The notes below the pieces were generated by a model. It was not told where the DNA came from. It saw nothing but the letters and a program-made list of their open reading frames with translations, and ran no database searches. The translations under genes and the position numbers were made by a program. 64,000 bases of DNA from JAXDLW01 sp050998755 (GTDB taxonomy: Bacteria > Chloroflexota > Dormibacteria > DASZGP01): positions 1 to 64,000 of the forward strand of contig JBPCPW010000023.1 in the NCBI GenBank assembly GCA_050998755.1. The letters are read 5' to 3'. This document shows positions 8,000 to 17,204 of the stretch, piece after piece; within the stretch, counting starts at the first letter, position 1; every line of letters begins with the position of its first letter.

Positions 8000-9379
8000 A
8001 TGGACTTCATCGGGCTGACCGCGATCGAACTGGCCGCGCTGGTGCACGAGGGCAAGGCGAAGCCCTCGGAAATCGTGGCCGAGCACCTCCGTCAGGTCGA
8101 GGCCGCGGAGCCTGTGATCCACGCGTTCCTGACGGTGCGGGCCGAAATGGCGATGGCCGAGGCGCGGGCGCTGGACGATAGCCCCGACCTGAAGCAGATG
8201 CCCCTGGCCGGTGTCCCGGTGGGCATCAAAGACTCGGTCGCGGTGGCGGGGGAGCCGATCCGCCTTGGCAGCCTGGCGACCTCTGATAAGCCAGTCGACG
8301 GTGACGATGAGATCGTCAGGCGCCTGCGCGCCGCCGGCTGCGTGGTGATCGGCAAGACGCGCCAGCCGGAGCTGGCGTACATCCATGCCACGGAGTCGAA
8401 ATTCGGGGTGACCCGTAACCCCTGGAACCTGGAGAACTCACCCGGCGGATCCAGCGGCGGGTCAAGCGCCGCGGTGGCGTCTGCGGAGGTGCCGATCGCG
8501 CAGGCCTCCGACGGCGGCGGCTCGATCCGCATCCCCGCCGCCTACTGCGGGTTGTTCGGCATCAAGCCCGGCCCCGGGTTGGTCCCGGTGCCCGGCGGCC
8601 ATGACGAACACTGGTTTGGCCTCAGCCAATGGGGCCCGCTGGCCACCACCGTCGCCGACGGTGCCCTGGTCCTCGACGTCATGGCAGCCACCTCCCGGTT
8701 CCGCGACCCCCAGCCACCGTCGAAGCGCCTACGGATCGCGGTGTCGACCAAGAGTCCCACGGTTGGTGGGCGGATCGACAAGGACCTGCGCCGGGTGGTG
8801 GATGAGACCGCCGACGCCCTGCGTCAGGCCGGCCACCTGATCACCATCGCCGACCCGCCCTACAGCCCTCGCATCTCGCTCGCCTATGCCCACAGGTTCA
8901 TCGTCGGGATGGCCGACGAGGTCGACGAATTCGAGATGAAATTCGGCGCCCTCGAACCCCGCACCCAGAGGCTGGTGCGTATCGGTCGCTACCTGCGCAA
9001 GCACCACCCGGTACCGCCGCAGGGCACGGAAATATGGCGCGACCGCTTCACCGCCTGGTTCAGCGACTACGACGCGCTGATCACTCCCACGACGGCGCAG
9101 GCGACAGCCCCAGCCGCGGGTTGGCTGGAGGTTCCGTGGCTACAGTTCCTCCTCATGGGCAGCCGCCAGGCGCCGATGACCAACCCCTGGAATGTGGCCA
9201 ACTTCCCGGCCGCCAACGTGCCGGGCGGGCTCACCGCAGATGGCTTCCCCCTGGGTGTCCAGGTGGTGACCACCCAGGGCGGTGAGGAACTGGTGCTGTC
9301 GATTGCCGCGCAGCTCGAACGGCTGCGGCCATGGCCTCGGCACGCGCCGATGGCGGAGCGGGTGTCGGCCAGGGCCTAG
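8000..9379 (+). CDS. Amidase signature family hydrolase
   Basis: A 459-residue amidase of the amidase-signature family. The catalytic triad is readable: Lys77 in GIKDSV, cis-Ser151 in the GGSSGGSSA loop and nucleophile Ser175 in DGGGSIRIP. There is no signal peptide. The ATG at 8000 is preceded by GGAAG. Possible activities include hydrolysis of small amides or the indole-acetamide/aryl-amide type. It is unlikely to be GatA because no gatB or gatC is present nearby. It starts 11 bases after lgt and may share its transcript. Confidence 0.85.
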   Translation: MDFIGLTAIELAALVHEGKAKPSEIVAEHLRQVEAAEPVIHAFLTVRAEMAMAEARALDDSPDLKQMPLAGVPVGIKDSVAVAGEPIRLGSLATSDKPVDGDDEIVRRLRAAGCVVIGKTRQPELAYIHATESKFGVTRNPWNLENSPGGSSGGSSAAVASAEVPIAQASDGGGSIRIPAAYCGLFGIKPGPGLVPVPGGHDEHWFGLSQWGPLATTVADGALVLDVMAATSRFRDPQPPSKRLRIAVSTKSPTVGGRIDKDLRRVVDETADALRQAGHLITIADPPYSPRISLAYAHRFIVGMADEVDEFEMKFGALEPRTQRLVRIGRYLRKHHPVPPQGTEIWRDRFTAWFSDYDALITPTTAQATAPAAGWLEVPWLQFLLMGSRQAPMTNPWNVANFPAANVPGGLTADGFPLGVQVVTTQGGEELVLSIAAQLERLRPWPRHAPMAERVSARA

Positions 9380-9443
9380 TCGGGCCGTCCCCCCGGCTGA
9401 CGCCGCGTTTGCGCCCGCGGTGGCGGCGGAGCACACTTGGCCG

Positions 9444-9992
9444 ATGGACAGCCTGAACCCGGGCGTCGCTCCGATTGGCTGGACCGAACTGATCGCGGGG
9501 ACCGTCGCGACGCTTTTTGCGCTGGCCTCCACGTGGGCGCTGGTCGGTGTGATCGCCTCTGGGCCGCGCATCGCGGCGCCGAGCTCCGAGGCGCGCATTC
9601 TGCCCGGGGCGCTCGCGGCGCCGACGGTCGGCTGCGGCAGCGGCCCATCGCTTGGTGGGATGCGCCTCGGGACGACCCGGGTATACGCACAGGGAGCCAT
9701 AACCCTCGCCCCGGCACCCCTCACGGTCGTCCCCGCGGTCTCCGCGCCGGAAGCCTATGGCAACGCGGCGCTGCGGCCCGCCGGCTGCCAGACGGAGCAA
9801 CTCCTGGCGTACTACTCGGGGGCGGACCCAGGGGTCCAGCAGCGATTGGTCTGGGTGGTGGTCTCGATGGCCGGCTGCGGATCGCGCCGCTGCATCACCC
9901 TGTCACCCGTGGATGCCAATACCGGGCAGACCCTACCCGTCACCTATGTGGACGCGCATGGATCACCAGGTCACTTGTCAGGGGTGAAGTAG
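9444..9992 (+). CDS. Membrane-anchored hypothetical protein
   Basis: A 182-residue protein that I do not recognise. After a short N-terminus (MDSLNPGVAPIGW) there is one hydrophobic segment, about residues 14-36, which should anchor it with the rest outside. The exported part contains about five cysteines, including GCGS and CGSRRC, which could form disulfides. The ATG at 9444 is preferred because the frame before it is compositionally unlike a protein. It lies between the amidase and the convergent response regulator. Confidence 0.55.
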   Translation: MDSLNPGVAPIGWTELIAGTVATLFALASTWALVGVIASGPRIAAPSSEARILPGALAAPTVGCGSGPSLGGMRLGTTRVYAQGAITLAPAPLTVVPAVSAPEAYGNAALRPAGCQTEQLLAYYSGADPGVQQRLVWVVVSMAGCGSRRCITLSPVDANTGQTLPVTYVDAHGSPGHLSGVK

Positions 9993-10003
9993 CCGCGGCG
10001 GGA

Positions 10004-10372
10004 TCAACCCTCCAGCCAGCGCCGAACCTGGTCGGCGAGCAGGCTGGGGGTCATCGAGGCCTTCTCGATGAAGTCGATCGCCTCCAGCCGGAGCGCCCGG
10101 TGGATGAGGTTGCGGTCGGTGTAGTTGCTGATGATCGCCACCCTGATGGCGGCCGTTTCGGGGTCCTCGCGGAGCTCACGCAGGATCTCGACGCCATCGA
10201 TGCCGGGCAGCCCGACGTCCAGCAGCAGGAGGTCCGGGTGGCGCGCGTCGAGAGCCTTGCGCAACTCCGCCTCGTCGTGAGCCACCCGCACCACGTGGCC
10301 ACTCATCTCGAGTCCCAGGGCGAAGGCCTTGGCAACGGATTCGTTGTCCTCGACGATGATGATGTCGGCCAT
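10004..10372 (-). CDS. Single-domain response regulator (REC)
   Basis: A 122-residue stand-alone receiver domain. The acidic pair is in VEDNES, the phosphoacceptor Asp in LLLLDVGLPG, a hydroxyl/Asn switch position in IISNYTD, and the Lys in IEKAS. No output domain is present, so it should act by protein interaction. The ATG at 10372 gives the canonical MADIIIVEDN start. It is divergent from metF, and no sensor kinase is nearby. The ISNY motif and a C-terminal WLEG are shared with the two other receiver proteins of the window. Confidence 0.9.
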   Translation of the reverse strand: MADIIIVEDNESVAKAFALGLEMSGHVVRVAHDEAELRKALDARHPDLLLLDVGLPGIDGVEILRELREDPETAAIRVAIISNYTDRNLIHRALRLEAIDFIEKASMTPSLLADQVRRWLEG

Positions 10373-10410
10373 CGAGGTACGGACGCTATCAGGAAGCGGG
10401 GGCGGCGTCA

Positions 10411-10416
10411 TACCCT
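10411..10416 (+). promoter_or_regulatory. -10 element TACCCT, leaderless start of metF
   Basis: TACCCT lies 6 nt before the ATG at 10423; no Shine-Dalgarno is seen. Confidence 0.5.
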
Positions 10417-10422
10417 TGACCG

Positions 10423-11331
10423 ATGCGGATAGCAGACCGCCTGCGAAGCCCCGAGCCCAGCTTCTCATTCGAGTTTTTCCCCCCGCACACCGCGGAGGGA
10501 GTGAATTCGCTGTTCCGCACGATCATGGAGTTGCGCCCCCTGGAGCCCGCATACGTCTCGGTCACATACCCCGGCAGCTCCAGCCCGGACCCCGACCCAG
10601 AGATCCGGCGGCGCCGGGAGCTAACCCTGGATCTGACCCGGCGGATCCGCGAGGAGTCGGGAATCGAGGCCATGGCCCACATCACGTGCAGCGGCCACAC
10701 CCGCGACGACCTGGTCCAGCTCTTGGAGCGACTGGCGGAGGAGGGGGCGGAGAACGTGTTGGCACTCCGGGGCGACCCTCCGGGGATCACCGGCAAGTTC
10801 GTGCGACACAAGGATGGCTTCGAGCACGCGGTCGAACTCATCGCACTGATCCGTGAGCGGGGCTACAACTTCTGCGTCGGCGCCGGCTGCTACCCCGAAA
10901 CCCATGTCGAATGCAAGGACCCCGATGAGGACATCCGCCACCTCAAGGAAAAGGTCGACGCCGGCGCCGATTTCCTGGTCAGCCAGCTGTTCCACGACAA
11001 CCAGTGCTGGACCGATTTCATGGTGCGGGTCCGTGCGGCGGGGATCGAGGTGCCGGCCGAGCCGGGCTTGATGCCGATCATCAGCCGCGACGGTATTGTG
11101 AGAATGGCGGCGCTGTCTGGTGCGAAGCTGCCCGAGCACCTCCAACGAGAGCTGGACACCCGCGGCGGCGACCCCGACGTGGTGGTGGAGATCGGCGTCG
11201 CGCACACCACCGCCCAGGCCCTGGAATTGCTCGACGCCGGTGTGCCCGGCATCCATTTCTACACCCTGAATCGGTCCCAAGCGACCCGTGAGATCGTCAG
11301 CGCGATCCGTTCACACCGGGGTGCGCGTTGA
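10423..11331 (+). CDS. metF: 5,10-methylenetetrahydrofolate reductase
   Basis: A 302-residue TIM-barrel flavoenzyme that reduces 5,10-methylene-THF to 5-methyl-THF for methionine synthesis. Family motifs are FSFEFFPPHT (catalytic glutamate near residue 20), HITCSGHTRDDL and the flavin-site LALRGDPP, with DFLVSQLFHDNQ later. Length equals the usual bacterial MetF. It ends four bases from the convergent amidase gene. The protein lacks an extra regulatory domain, as in other bacteria. Confidence 0.93.
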   Translation: MRIADRLRSPEPSFSFEFFPPHTAEGVNSLFRTIMELRPLEPAYVSVTYPGSSSPDPDPEIRRRRELTLDLTRRIREESGIEAMAHITCSGHTRDDLVQLLERLAEEGAENVLALRGDPPGITGKFVRHKDGFEHAVELIALIRERGYNFCVGAGCYPETHVECKDPDEDIRHLKEKVDAGADFLVSQLFHDNQCWTDFMVRVRAAGIEVPAEPGLMPIISRDGIVRMAALSGAKLPEHLQRELDTRGGDPDVVVEIGVAHTTAQALELLDAGVPGIHFYTLNRSQATREIVSAIRSHRGAR

Positions 11332-11334
11332 GAC

Positions 11335-12771
11335 CTATTGCTTCGGCGGCCTCTCCGAACCCCACCCAATCGTGCGCTCGACCTGCGCGCTGAGCCGGAA
11401 CAGGGTGGCCTCGTCGCCCATCTGACCGGCCACCTGAACACCCACCGGGAGGCCCGTCTCGGTCCAGCCCACCGGCCATGATGCGGCGGGTTGCCCGGTG
11501 ACGTTGAAGATGGCGCAGAACGGCGCCACGCTGGCGGACCGAGGGATAAGCGGCGAGATCGGGTCCCGGTCACGATCCTCGAAGATCCATCCCAGCTTGA
11601 CGGGCGGCTGAGCGGTGGTCGGGCTGAGCAGGACGTCGAATCGCTGAAAGGTCTCGTCCAGCCGCTTGAGCACGTCGTGGCTGCGGGAAAGGGCCCCCAG
11701 CAGGTCGGAGGCGGTCACCGACCTGGACTGCTCCCAGAGGGCGTGGCTGTGCGGCTCGAGCAGTTCGGGGTCCAGGCCGAACCGCGACAGGGAGTCGACC
11801 GCGAACCCGAACTGCGAGCGCCACAGGGTCAGGAAGGTCTCCACCATCTCCTCGTCCGCCCAGTCGGGGTCGTGCTCCACCACCTCGTGGCCCAGCTCGC
11901 CAAGGATCCTGGCGACACGCTCCACGGCCGCGACGCAGGCGGGGTCCACCGGGGTTGGGATCGGCGGCTTGACCGTCCAGGCCACCCGCAACCTCGCGGG
12001 GTCGGTAGTCAGCTCGTCCTCGAACGGCCTGGCCATTGCCGAGCTCCAGCTGCGGTCGCCACGGGCATAGCCCTGCACCTGGTCCAGCAGGAGGGCATTG
12101 TCCCGCACCGTACGGGTTATGAAGCCCTGGATGACCAGGCCCAGGATGTCTCCCAGCGGCTCCTCACTGATGCGACCCCGGCTGGGCTTGATGGTGAAGA
12201 GGTTGGTCCACGACGCTGGAATGCGCAGGCTGCCTCCGCCATCGGCGCCATGGGCCGCCGGGACCATCCCGCTGGCCACCGCCGCGGCCGCGCCGCTGCT
12301 CGAACCCCCCGGCGAATATTCGAGGTTCCACGGGTTGCGGGTCGCCCCGAACCGCTCGCTCTCACTGGAGATGGTTGACCCCAACTCCGGCATGTGGCTC
12401 TTGCCGATGATCACCGCCCCGGCTCGGCGCAGCCTGGCCACCGACTCCGAGTCGAACGGTATGGGGAAATCGGGGGACATACGCGAACCCAGGGTCAGCG
12501 GGGTCCCGGCCACGGTAGCGATGTCTTTGATGGGGATCGGCAGACCCTCGAGGGGGCGCGCCTCGCCCCGCATCAGCCGCTTCTCGCTGTCGATGGCCTG
12601 CGCCCGAGCCTCATCGGCCATCACCAGGATCAAAGCGTTGATCGATGGGTTCAGCGCATCAATCTGTCTCAGGCAGGCGTCCACCAGCTCCACAGGTGAG
12701 AGCTCCTTGCGGGCCATCTGCCCCACCAGTTCGACTGCCGGGGTGAAGGTGATGTCGTCGGGGGGCGACAT
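11335..12771 (-). CDS. Amidase signature family hydrolase
   Basis: A 478-residue amidase-signature enzyme and a distant paralog of the one at 8000-9379. Catalytic residues are Lys82 in PIKDIA, cis-Ser157 in SPGGSSSGAA and nucleophile Ser181 in DGGGSLRIP. It has an AGGAGG ribosome-binding site, unlike many neighbours. There is no signal peptide. The substrate is not predictable; the pattern fits the 6-aminohexanoate-cyclic-dimer or aryl-acylamidase branch as well as generic amidases. No gatB/gatC partner is present. Confidence 0.85.
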   Translation of the reverse strand: MSPPDDITFTPAVELVGQMARKELSPVELVDACLRQIDALNPSINALILVMADEARAQAIDSEKRLMRGEARPLEGLPIPIKDIATVAGTPLTLGSRMSPDFPIPFDSESVARLRRAGAVIIGKSHMPELGSTISSESERFGATRNPWNLEYSPGGSSSGAAAAVASGMVPAAHGADGGGSLRIPASWTNLFTIKPSRGRISEEPLGDILGLVIQGFITRTVRDNALLLDQVQGYARGDRSWSSAMARPFEDELTTDPARLRVAWTVKPPIPTPVDPACVAAVERVARILGELGHEVVEHDPDWADEEMVETFLTLWRSQFGFAVDSLSRFGLDPELLEPHSHALWEQSRSVTASDLLGALSRSHDVLKRLDETFQRFDVLLSPTTAQPPVKLGWIFEDRDRDPISPLIPRSASVAPFCAIFNVTGQPAASWPVGWTETGLPVGVQVAGQMGDEATLFRLSAQVERTIGWGSERPPKQ

Positions 12772-12805
12772 GGAAATCCTCCTGTGAGGCCGCTCGGCAG
12801 AGGGC

Positions 12806-12882
12806 TGGTAGCCCGTAGCGGATTCGAACCGCTGATCTCCGCCTTGAGAGGGCGGTGTCCTAGGCCTCTAGACGAACGGGCC
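12806..12882 (-). tRNA. tRNA-Glu (anticodon CTC)
   Basis: A full cloverleaf reads on the minus strand: acceptor GGCCCGT pairs with ACGGGCT (one G-U), the anticodon stem CCGCC/GGCGG encloses CTCTCAA with CTC at 34-36, and the T-loop is TTCGAAT. The 3' CCA is encoded. It recognises GAG. Confidence 0.95.
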
Positions 12883-12996
12883 ACGTGACGCGCACCGGGC
12901 GCGGGCCTGGTGTGCAGCGGCAATCATTATATGGAGCGGACCTATACGGGCGAATCGCCCGGCCGGGTGTCCCGATTGGGGGATGGTCCGATTACC

Positions 12997-14391
12997 ATGT
13001 ACCACTACATGTCCCTGTTCACGACGATCGTCCTTGCGGCCACCCCGTCGCCCGCGGCCCAGCCCAGTCCATCAAGGGCGGCCGGCGGTCTGGCCCTGGG
13101 TGCCGGTGTGAACCCGCTCTTCCTGGTGCTGGCCGCGCTGGCTGTCCTGCTTCTCCTGGTGATCCTGGTCACACGCCTCGGCGGCCGCCGAGGCCGCGGC
13201 TCCGTGGACGGTGCCCAATCAGCGGCGCCGGCGCGTTTTGACGCCACCGACCTCGATCCCGCGGCGGCATCCGGCACCCGCGAGATATACAGCGCCAACC
13301 CCACGCCCTATATCGGCATCCCACCTGCGGCTCCGGCCGCCGCACCGACCTACAGCGCTCCCGCGCCAGTTGCCCCTGCTCCGACTCCCCTGCCCCTGAT
13401 CCCCACCCCGGCTGCGCCCCCCCTGGCCCCCGCCCCGGCTCCGATCGCAGCACCTCCTCCCGCGCCGATGGTGATGCCGGAGGCCCCGCCGCCCTTGCCG
13501 CCGTCCCCGACTCCATTCGAAGCACCCTTCGCCCCCGCGGCACCGCCGCAGCTCCCCGATACCCCGCCGGCGCTCAGCCCGTGGGCCGGCGCCGTGCCCG
13601 CTGATGTGCCTGCAGCCCCGCCACCGTTGCCGGTCCGGGCGCCGGAGCCCCCCATCGCGCCGGCGGCCACGGCCCTGCCCCTCGAGATCCCTGCGGCGCC
13701 CGAACCGCTGCCGCCGAGGGCCTCGGCCCCGGCTGCCAACCCCGGCGCCGCTGAAGCGCCCTTCGTCACAACGTTCGTCGACCCCGCGCCTGCGCCCGCC
13801 GCGCCGGCGCCGCCGATTCCCCTCTACGTACCTCCGGCGCCCAGTCCCGCACCCGTCGCCCCGCCCGTGCCCGAGCCAATAGCGGTCGCGGCGCCGGCCG
13901 CAGTGCCTGAGAGGCCGGTTGCCCCTGAGCCGCCATCCGGCGAAGACGTGGCCGCCGCCGCTGCATCTACCGCTGCCCCCAGCGCGGCAGCCCCCGCCAC
14001 CGGCGGCCAGCCGGTCATTCTGATCATCGAGGACGACGAGCGGATCCAGAAGTTCTATTCGATCCTGTTCTCGGCCAAGGGCTACAAGGTCGAGAGCGCC
14101 AGCGACGGCGTGGAGGGGGTCGACATGGCCACCTCGTTGCTGCCCAACCTGATCCTTCTCGACGTGATGATGCCCAAGATGAACGGGTTGATGGTGCTGC
14201 AGACGCTGCGCGCCAACCCGGACACCGAGGCCACCCCGGTGGTGGTGCTCTCCAACTACATGGAGCCCCCGCTGATCCAGCGCGCGCTGCAGCTTGGTGC
14301 CATCGAGTACGTGGTCAAGTCCCAGGCCCGCCCCGAACAGCTGGTGAATGCCATACCGCTCTGGCTGGAAGGCAAGCCCGCCCTTCACTAG
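12997..14391 (+). CDS. Membrane-tethered receiver-domain protein with long Pro/Ala linker
   Basis: A 464-residue protein of unusual build. Residues about 25-70 contain two hydrophobic stretches, the stronger being LFLVLAALAVLLLLVILV, with a following Arg-rich patch that places the rest in the cytoplasm. Residues about 100-340 are almost entirely Pro and Ala (repeated AP, PAP, PPLP). The last ~120 residues are a complete receiver domain: IIEDDE, phosphoacceptor Asp in LILLDVMMPKM, VLSNYMEP and VVKSQ. No output domain follows. The ATG at 12997 is tentative; 13009 is also possible. The linker would let the receiver reach targets away from the membrane. No kinase is adjacent. Confidence 0.8.
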   Translation: MYHYMSLFTTIVLAATPSPAAQPSPSRAAGGLALGAGVNPLFLVLAALAVLLLLVILVTRLGGRRGRGSVDGAQSAAPARFDATDLDPAAASGTREIYSANPTPYIGIPPAAPAAAPTYSAPAPVAPAPTPLPLIPTPAAPPLAPAPAPIAAPPPAPMVMPEAPPPLPPSPTPFEAPFAPAAPPQLPDTPPALSPWAGAVPADVPAAPPPLPVRAPEPPIAPAATALPLEIPAAPEPLPPRASAPAANPGAAEAPFVTTFVDPAPAPAAPAPPIPLYVPPAPSPAPVAPPVPEPIAVAAPAAVPERPVAPEPPSGEDVAAAAASTAAPSAAAPATGGQPVILIIEDDERIQKFYSILFSAKGYKVESASDGVEGVDMATSLLPNLILLDVMMPKMNGLMVLQTLRANPDTEATPVVVLSNYMEPPLIQRALQLGAIEYVVKSQARPEQLVNAIPLWLEGKPALH

Positions 14392-14529
14392 GCGTGGCGC
14401 CTGAACGGCCGGGGCGCGACCGTTGATGCGCCACGCTGCTGACGCCTCAGCGCCTAGAATTGGAAGATAGGCGGGGGCCGATTCGTTCTTGTGAGCGAAC
14501 GGGTTAGTTGAAATCCACTAGGAGGATGA

Positions 14530-15141
<612 letters not shown>

Positions 15142-15156
15142 AGCTTCCGGAGTCAA

Positions 15157-15186
15157 GGGCCTCCCCATTCGGGGAGGCCCTTTCTT
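15157..15186 (+). terminator. Intrinsic terminator of sodA
   Basis: A perfect 10-bp stem GGGCCTCCCC/GGGGAGGCCC around ATTC is followed by TTTCTT. Confidence 0.9.
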
Positions 15187-15259
15187 ATGTCGTCAGGCGC
15201 GCTCACTGCGCGGCGGCTGAGTGGTCGCGACGCCCGCCCCGGCCTCTCAGGCGCCGCGC

Positions 15260-15619
15260 CTACCCCAAGCCCGGGCTGTTGGGTAGGTAGACATGTACCT
15301 CGCGCCCCGATTCGAGGGCCCGCTCGACGGTCTTGCGTGTTCCCTGGCTGGCGCCATCCCAAAAGGCCACCAGGACGTCCGCGGAGTCCACGAGTTCCTG
15401 GTTGCGCCGGCCTGATGCGGTCGGATCGGTGGCCTCCTCGAACCGCGGCGGTAGCTTGATCAGGCCCAGCGCCTTCTCCCGCGCCGCCTGCCCCGCCGCG
15501 GCGTCTACACCGCTTGCCCCACCGGTCACGACAATCGCCCCCGCCGGCAGGCGCTCTACGAATTGCTTGACCCGCTCCATCTCCGGGAAATGCCGGCTGC
15601 CGACGATCGCCACCTTCAC
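15260..15619 (-). CDS. SLOG-family nucleotide-binding protein (YpsA/DUF2493-like)
   Basis: A 119-residue Rossmann-like protein with the SLOG pattern: KVAIVGSRHF at the N-terminus, the phosphate-binding TGGASGVDAAA near residue 35, and RNQELVDSADVLVAFWDG near 75. Relatives bind nucleotides or ADP-ribose-like ligands and sometimes act in signalling or defence; on its own no function can be given. GTG codons at 15622 and 15619 both qualify; the second is 6 nt after a GATACT hexamer and is preferred. Confidence 0.8.
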   Translation of the reverse strand: MKVAIVGSRHFPEMERVKQFVERLPAGAIVVTGGASGVDAAAGQAAREKALGLIKLPPRFEEATDPTASGRRNQELVDSADVLVAFWDGASQGTRKTVERALESGREVHVYLPNSPGLG

Positions 15620-15625
15620 CACTTC

Positions 15626-15631
15626 AGTATC
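15626..15631 (-). promoter_or_regulatory. -10 element GATACT for the SLOG gene
   Basis: GATACT on the minus strand lies 6 nt before the GTG at 15619. It is divergent from the GATACT hexamer at 15681. Confidence 0.4.
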
Positions 15632-15680
15632 GCCAGCCCTCCAAGTCGAGTTGGGATCACACCGGCCAAACCTCCTCCGT

Positions 15681-15686
15681 GATACT
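15681..15686 (+). promoter_or_regulatory. -10 element GATACT, leaderless start of the lipoprotein
   Basis: GATACT lies 7 nt before the ATG at 15694. Confidence 0.45.
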
Positions 15687-15693
15687 TGAATCG

Positions 15694-16980
15694 ATGCGCC
15701 GGCTGTTTCCTGTCGCCCTCCTTTTCCTGCTGGCGTCCTGCTCCCAGAACACCGGCGGGGCCTTCAGCCAGGGAGCGACAGCGTCACCCACCCAGGCGGC
15801 CCGGCAGGCGCAACTCGATCTTCACGCCCTATCGGCGGTGAGGGAACGGGCGGCTTCGGCCATGCTGGCCCATATACCGGCGGGCATCCTTGATCGCGCC
15901 TGGGGCGGAGGCGCCACGGCGGCCCTGTCCGGGCCCTATTCCGACGCCGCTCCCGAGGCCGATGCTGCTGGTCTGCAGGCGTTGAAGTCGCTGGCCGAGG
16001 CGCCGGCGGCGGGGATCTCGGTCGCGCCGGGGGCACAGCCTGCGGCTGCCGCCGCAACCTCTGACGCATTCCAGCAGCTCGACGGACCCCGGGGTGGCGC
16101 CTACCTACTCCTGGCCGACGCGGCGCACCCCAGCTCGCCGTCGGGACCCTACCCGTTGGACCCCACCCCGACCGCGTGCTCGACGCCTCCCGCGGGCCCG
16201 GAGTGTCTCCGCCGCCAGGTTTCTGACGGCCTGCTCGCCGCCTGGTATGCCTCCGACACCAAGATGTTCTTCAAGGTCGGTGAGACCAGCACGGCATACC
16301 GCCCCGTCGACGCCATCGCCGTGGGGTGCGCTCTGGTCGTTGCCGGCTTCCAGCTCCACGATGAGAACAAGATCGCGGCGGGCGCGATGATCGTGAGCCA
16401 GGAACTGAGGACCGATATCGACCCTCATTTCGGTTTGCTCTACGGGCTGTCAACGGCGACCTCCCACGGCGGCCACACAGCCACCGACTATCACACCCAC
16501 CTGGCCGACCAGGCCGGCGCGGCCGAAGCCCTGCTGGAAGCCTTTGATGCATCCCGTGAACAGCAGTACATGGCGGATGCCAAGAAGCTGCTCCAGCCGC
16601 TGATGGATGAGAGCGTCGCCCTGCGGTCGACCGGTGGGGGATACATCGACGGCTTCGACCTACAGGCCACCGGGCCCGCGGAAAACACCCCCGTCGACGT
16701 TCTCGCCACGGTGCTGACCCTGCAGGCGGCCCATCACTACGACCGCGACGACGGGGGGCACTTCGCCCAACTCGAGGAGGCGGCGGCGGCGACCCTGCTG
16801 ATGGCTCTCGACGCCGACAGGAGGGCGGGCGGCGACCCGGCGGCCGGCCTCCCGGCACGTCTTACCGGCGCGACCACCACGGCGCGATCCGGACTCACCA
16901 CCGCGATTGCCGTGACCGTCCTTGGTGACCTGCTGCGCGACGCGCAGGTGGGCGCCGCAAGTCCGAGCCCGAGCCTTTAG
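15694..16980 (+). CDS. Lipoprotein with helical-repeat-like exported domain, unknown function
   Basis: A 428-residue exported protein. The signal peptide MRRLFPVALLFLLASC ends in a lipobox, so the cysteine near residue 16 should be lipidated by Lgt. The mature part is Ala-rich and helical. Its C-terminal half carries repeated patterns such as DQAGAAEALLEAFD and DVLATVLTLQAAHHY, with aromatic and histidine residues, reminiscent of an alpha/alpha toroid as in glycan-processing enzymes; this is only a resemblance. Two short cysteine-containing stretches may form disulfides. The ATG at 15694 is chosen over the GTG at 15679 because it begins the signal peptide. Confidence 0.7.
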   Translation: MRRLFPVALLFLLASCSQNTGGAFSQGATASPTQAARQAQLDLHALSAVRERAASAMLAHIPAGILDRAWGGGATAALSGPYSDAAPEADAAGLQALKSLAEAPAAGISVAPGAQPAAAAATSDAFQQLDGPRGGAYLLLADAAHPSSPSGPYPLDPTPTACSTPPAGPECLRRQVSDGLLAAWYASDTKMFFKVGETSTAYRPVDAIAVGCALVVAGFQLHDENKIAAGAMIVSQELRTDIDPHFGLLYGLSTATSHGGHTATDYHTHLADQAGAAEALLEAFDASREQQYMADAKKLLQPLMDESVALRSTGGGYIDGFDLQATGPAENTPVDVLATVLTLQAAHHYDRDDGGHFAQLEEAAAATLLMALDADRRAGGDPAAGLPARLTGATTTARSGLTTAIAVTVLGDLLRDAQVGAASPSPSL

Positions 16981-16998
16981 CCGGATCGCCGGATCGGC

Positions 16999-17202
16999 TT
17001 AGGGCCCTCCGGGAAATAACCTTGGCAAATCTCATCGGCTCGGAACGCCGATCCGTGCGTCGTGGGGCCCGGCCCGATGTTGTCACGCACCTCTGGTGCG
17101 CTCCTAATCGGGCCACCCTCTCCTTCGTCTCGACGCCCCGACCGGCGCCTTCGCAGGCGCCTGCCGCGGTCTTTGCCAAAGTTGTTTCCCGGAGGGCCCT
17201 TA
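16999..17202. repeat. About 205-bp element bounded by 31-bp inverted repeats
   Basis: The left arm (16999-17029) and the reverse complement of the right arm (17172-17202) match at 28 of 31 positions, sharing AGGGCCCTCCGGGAAA and TTGGCAAA. The ~142-bp interior has no convincing gene. It fills the gap between two convergent genes; the right arm ends two bases before the UbiB stop. It may be a MITE-like insertion or a large bidirectional terminator hairpin. The same core recurs at 34882-34914. Confidence 0.65.
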
Positions 17203-17204
17203 GC

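Noticed and set aside
8000..12771. gatA genes of an amidotransferase
   Set aside because: Both are amidase-signature proteins but no gatB or gatC is present and neither is linked to tRNA functions, so the generic call is kept.
13219..14388. Minus-strand 389-residue Gly/Arg-rich frame
   Set aside because: It is the complement of the Pro/Ala-rich linker and receiver domain; the receiver motifs on the plus strand are unmistakable.
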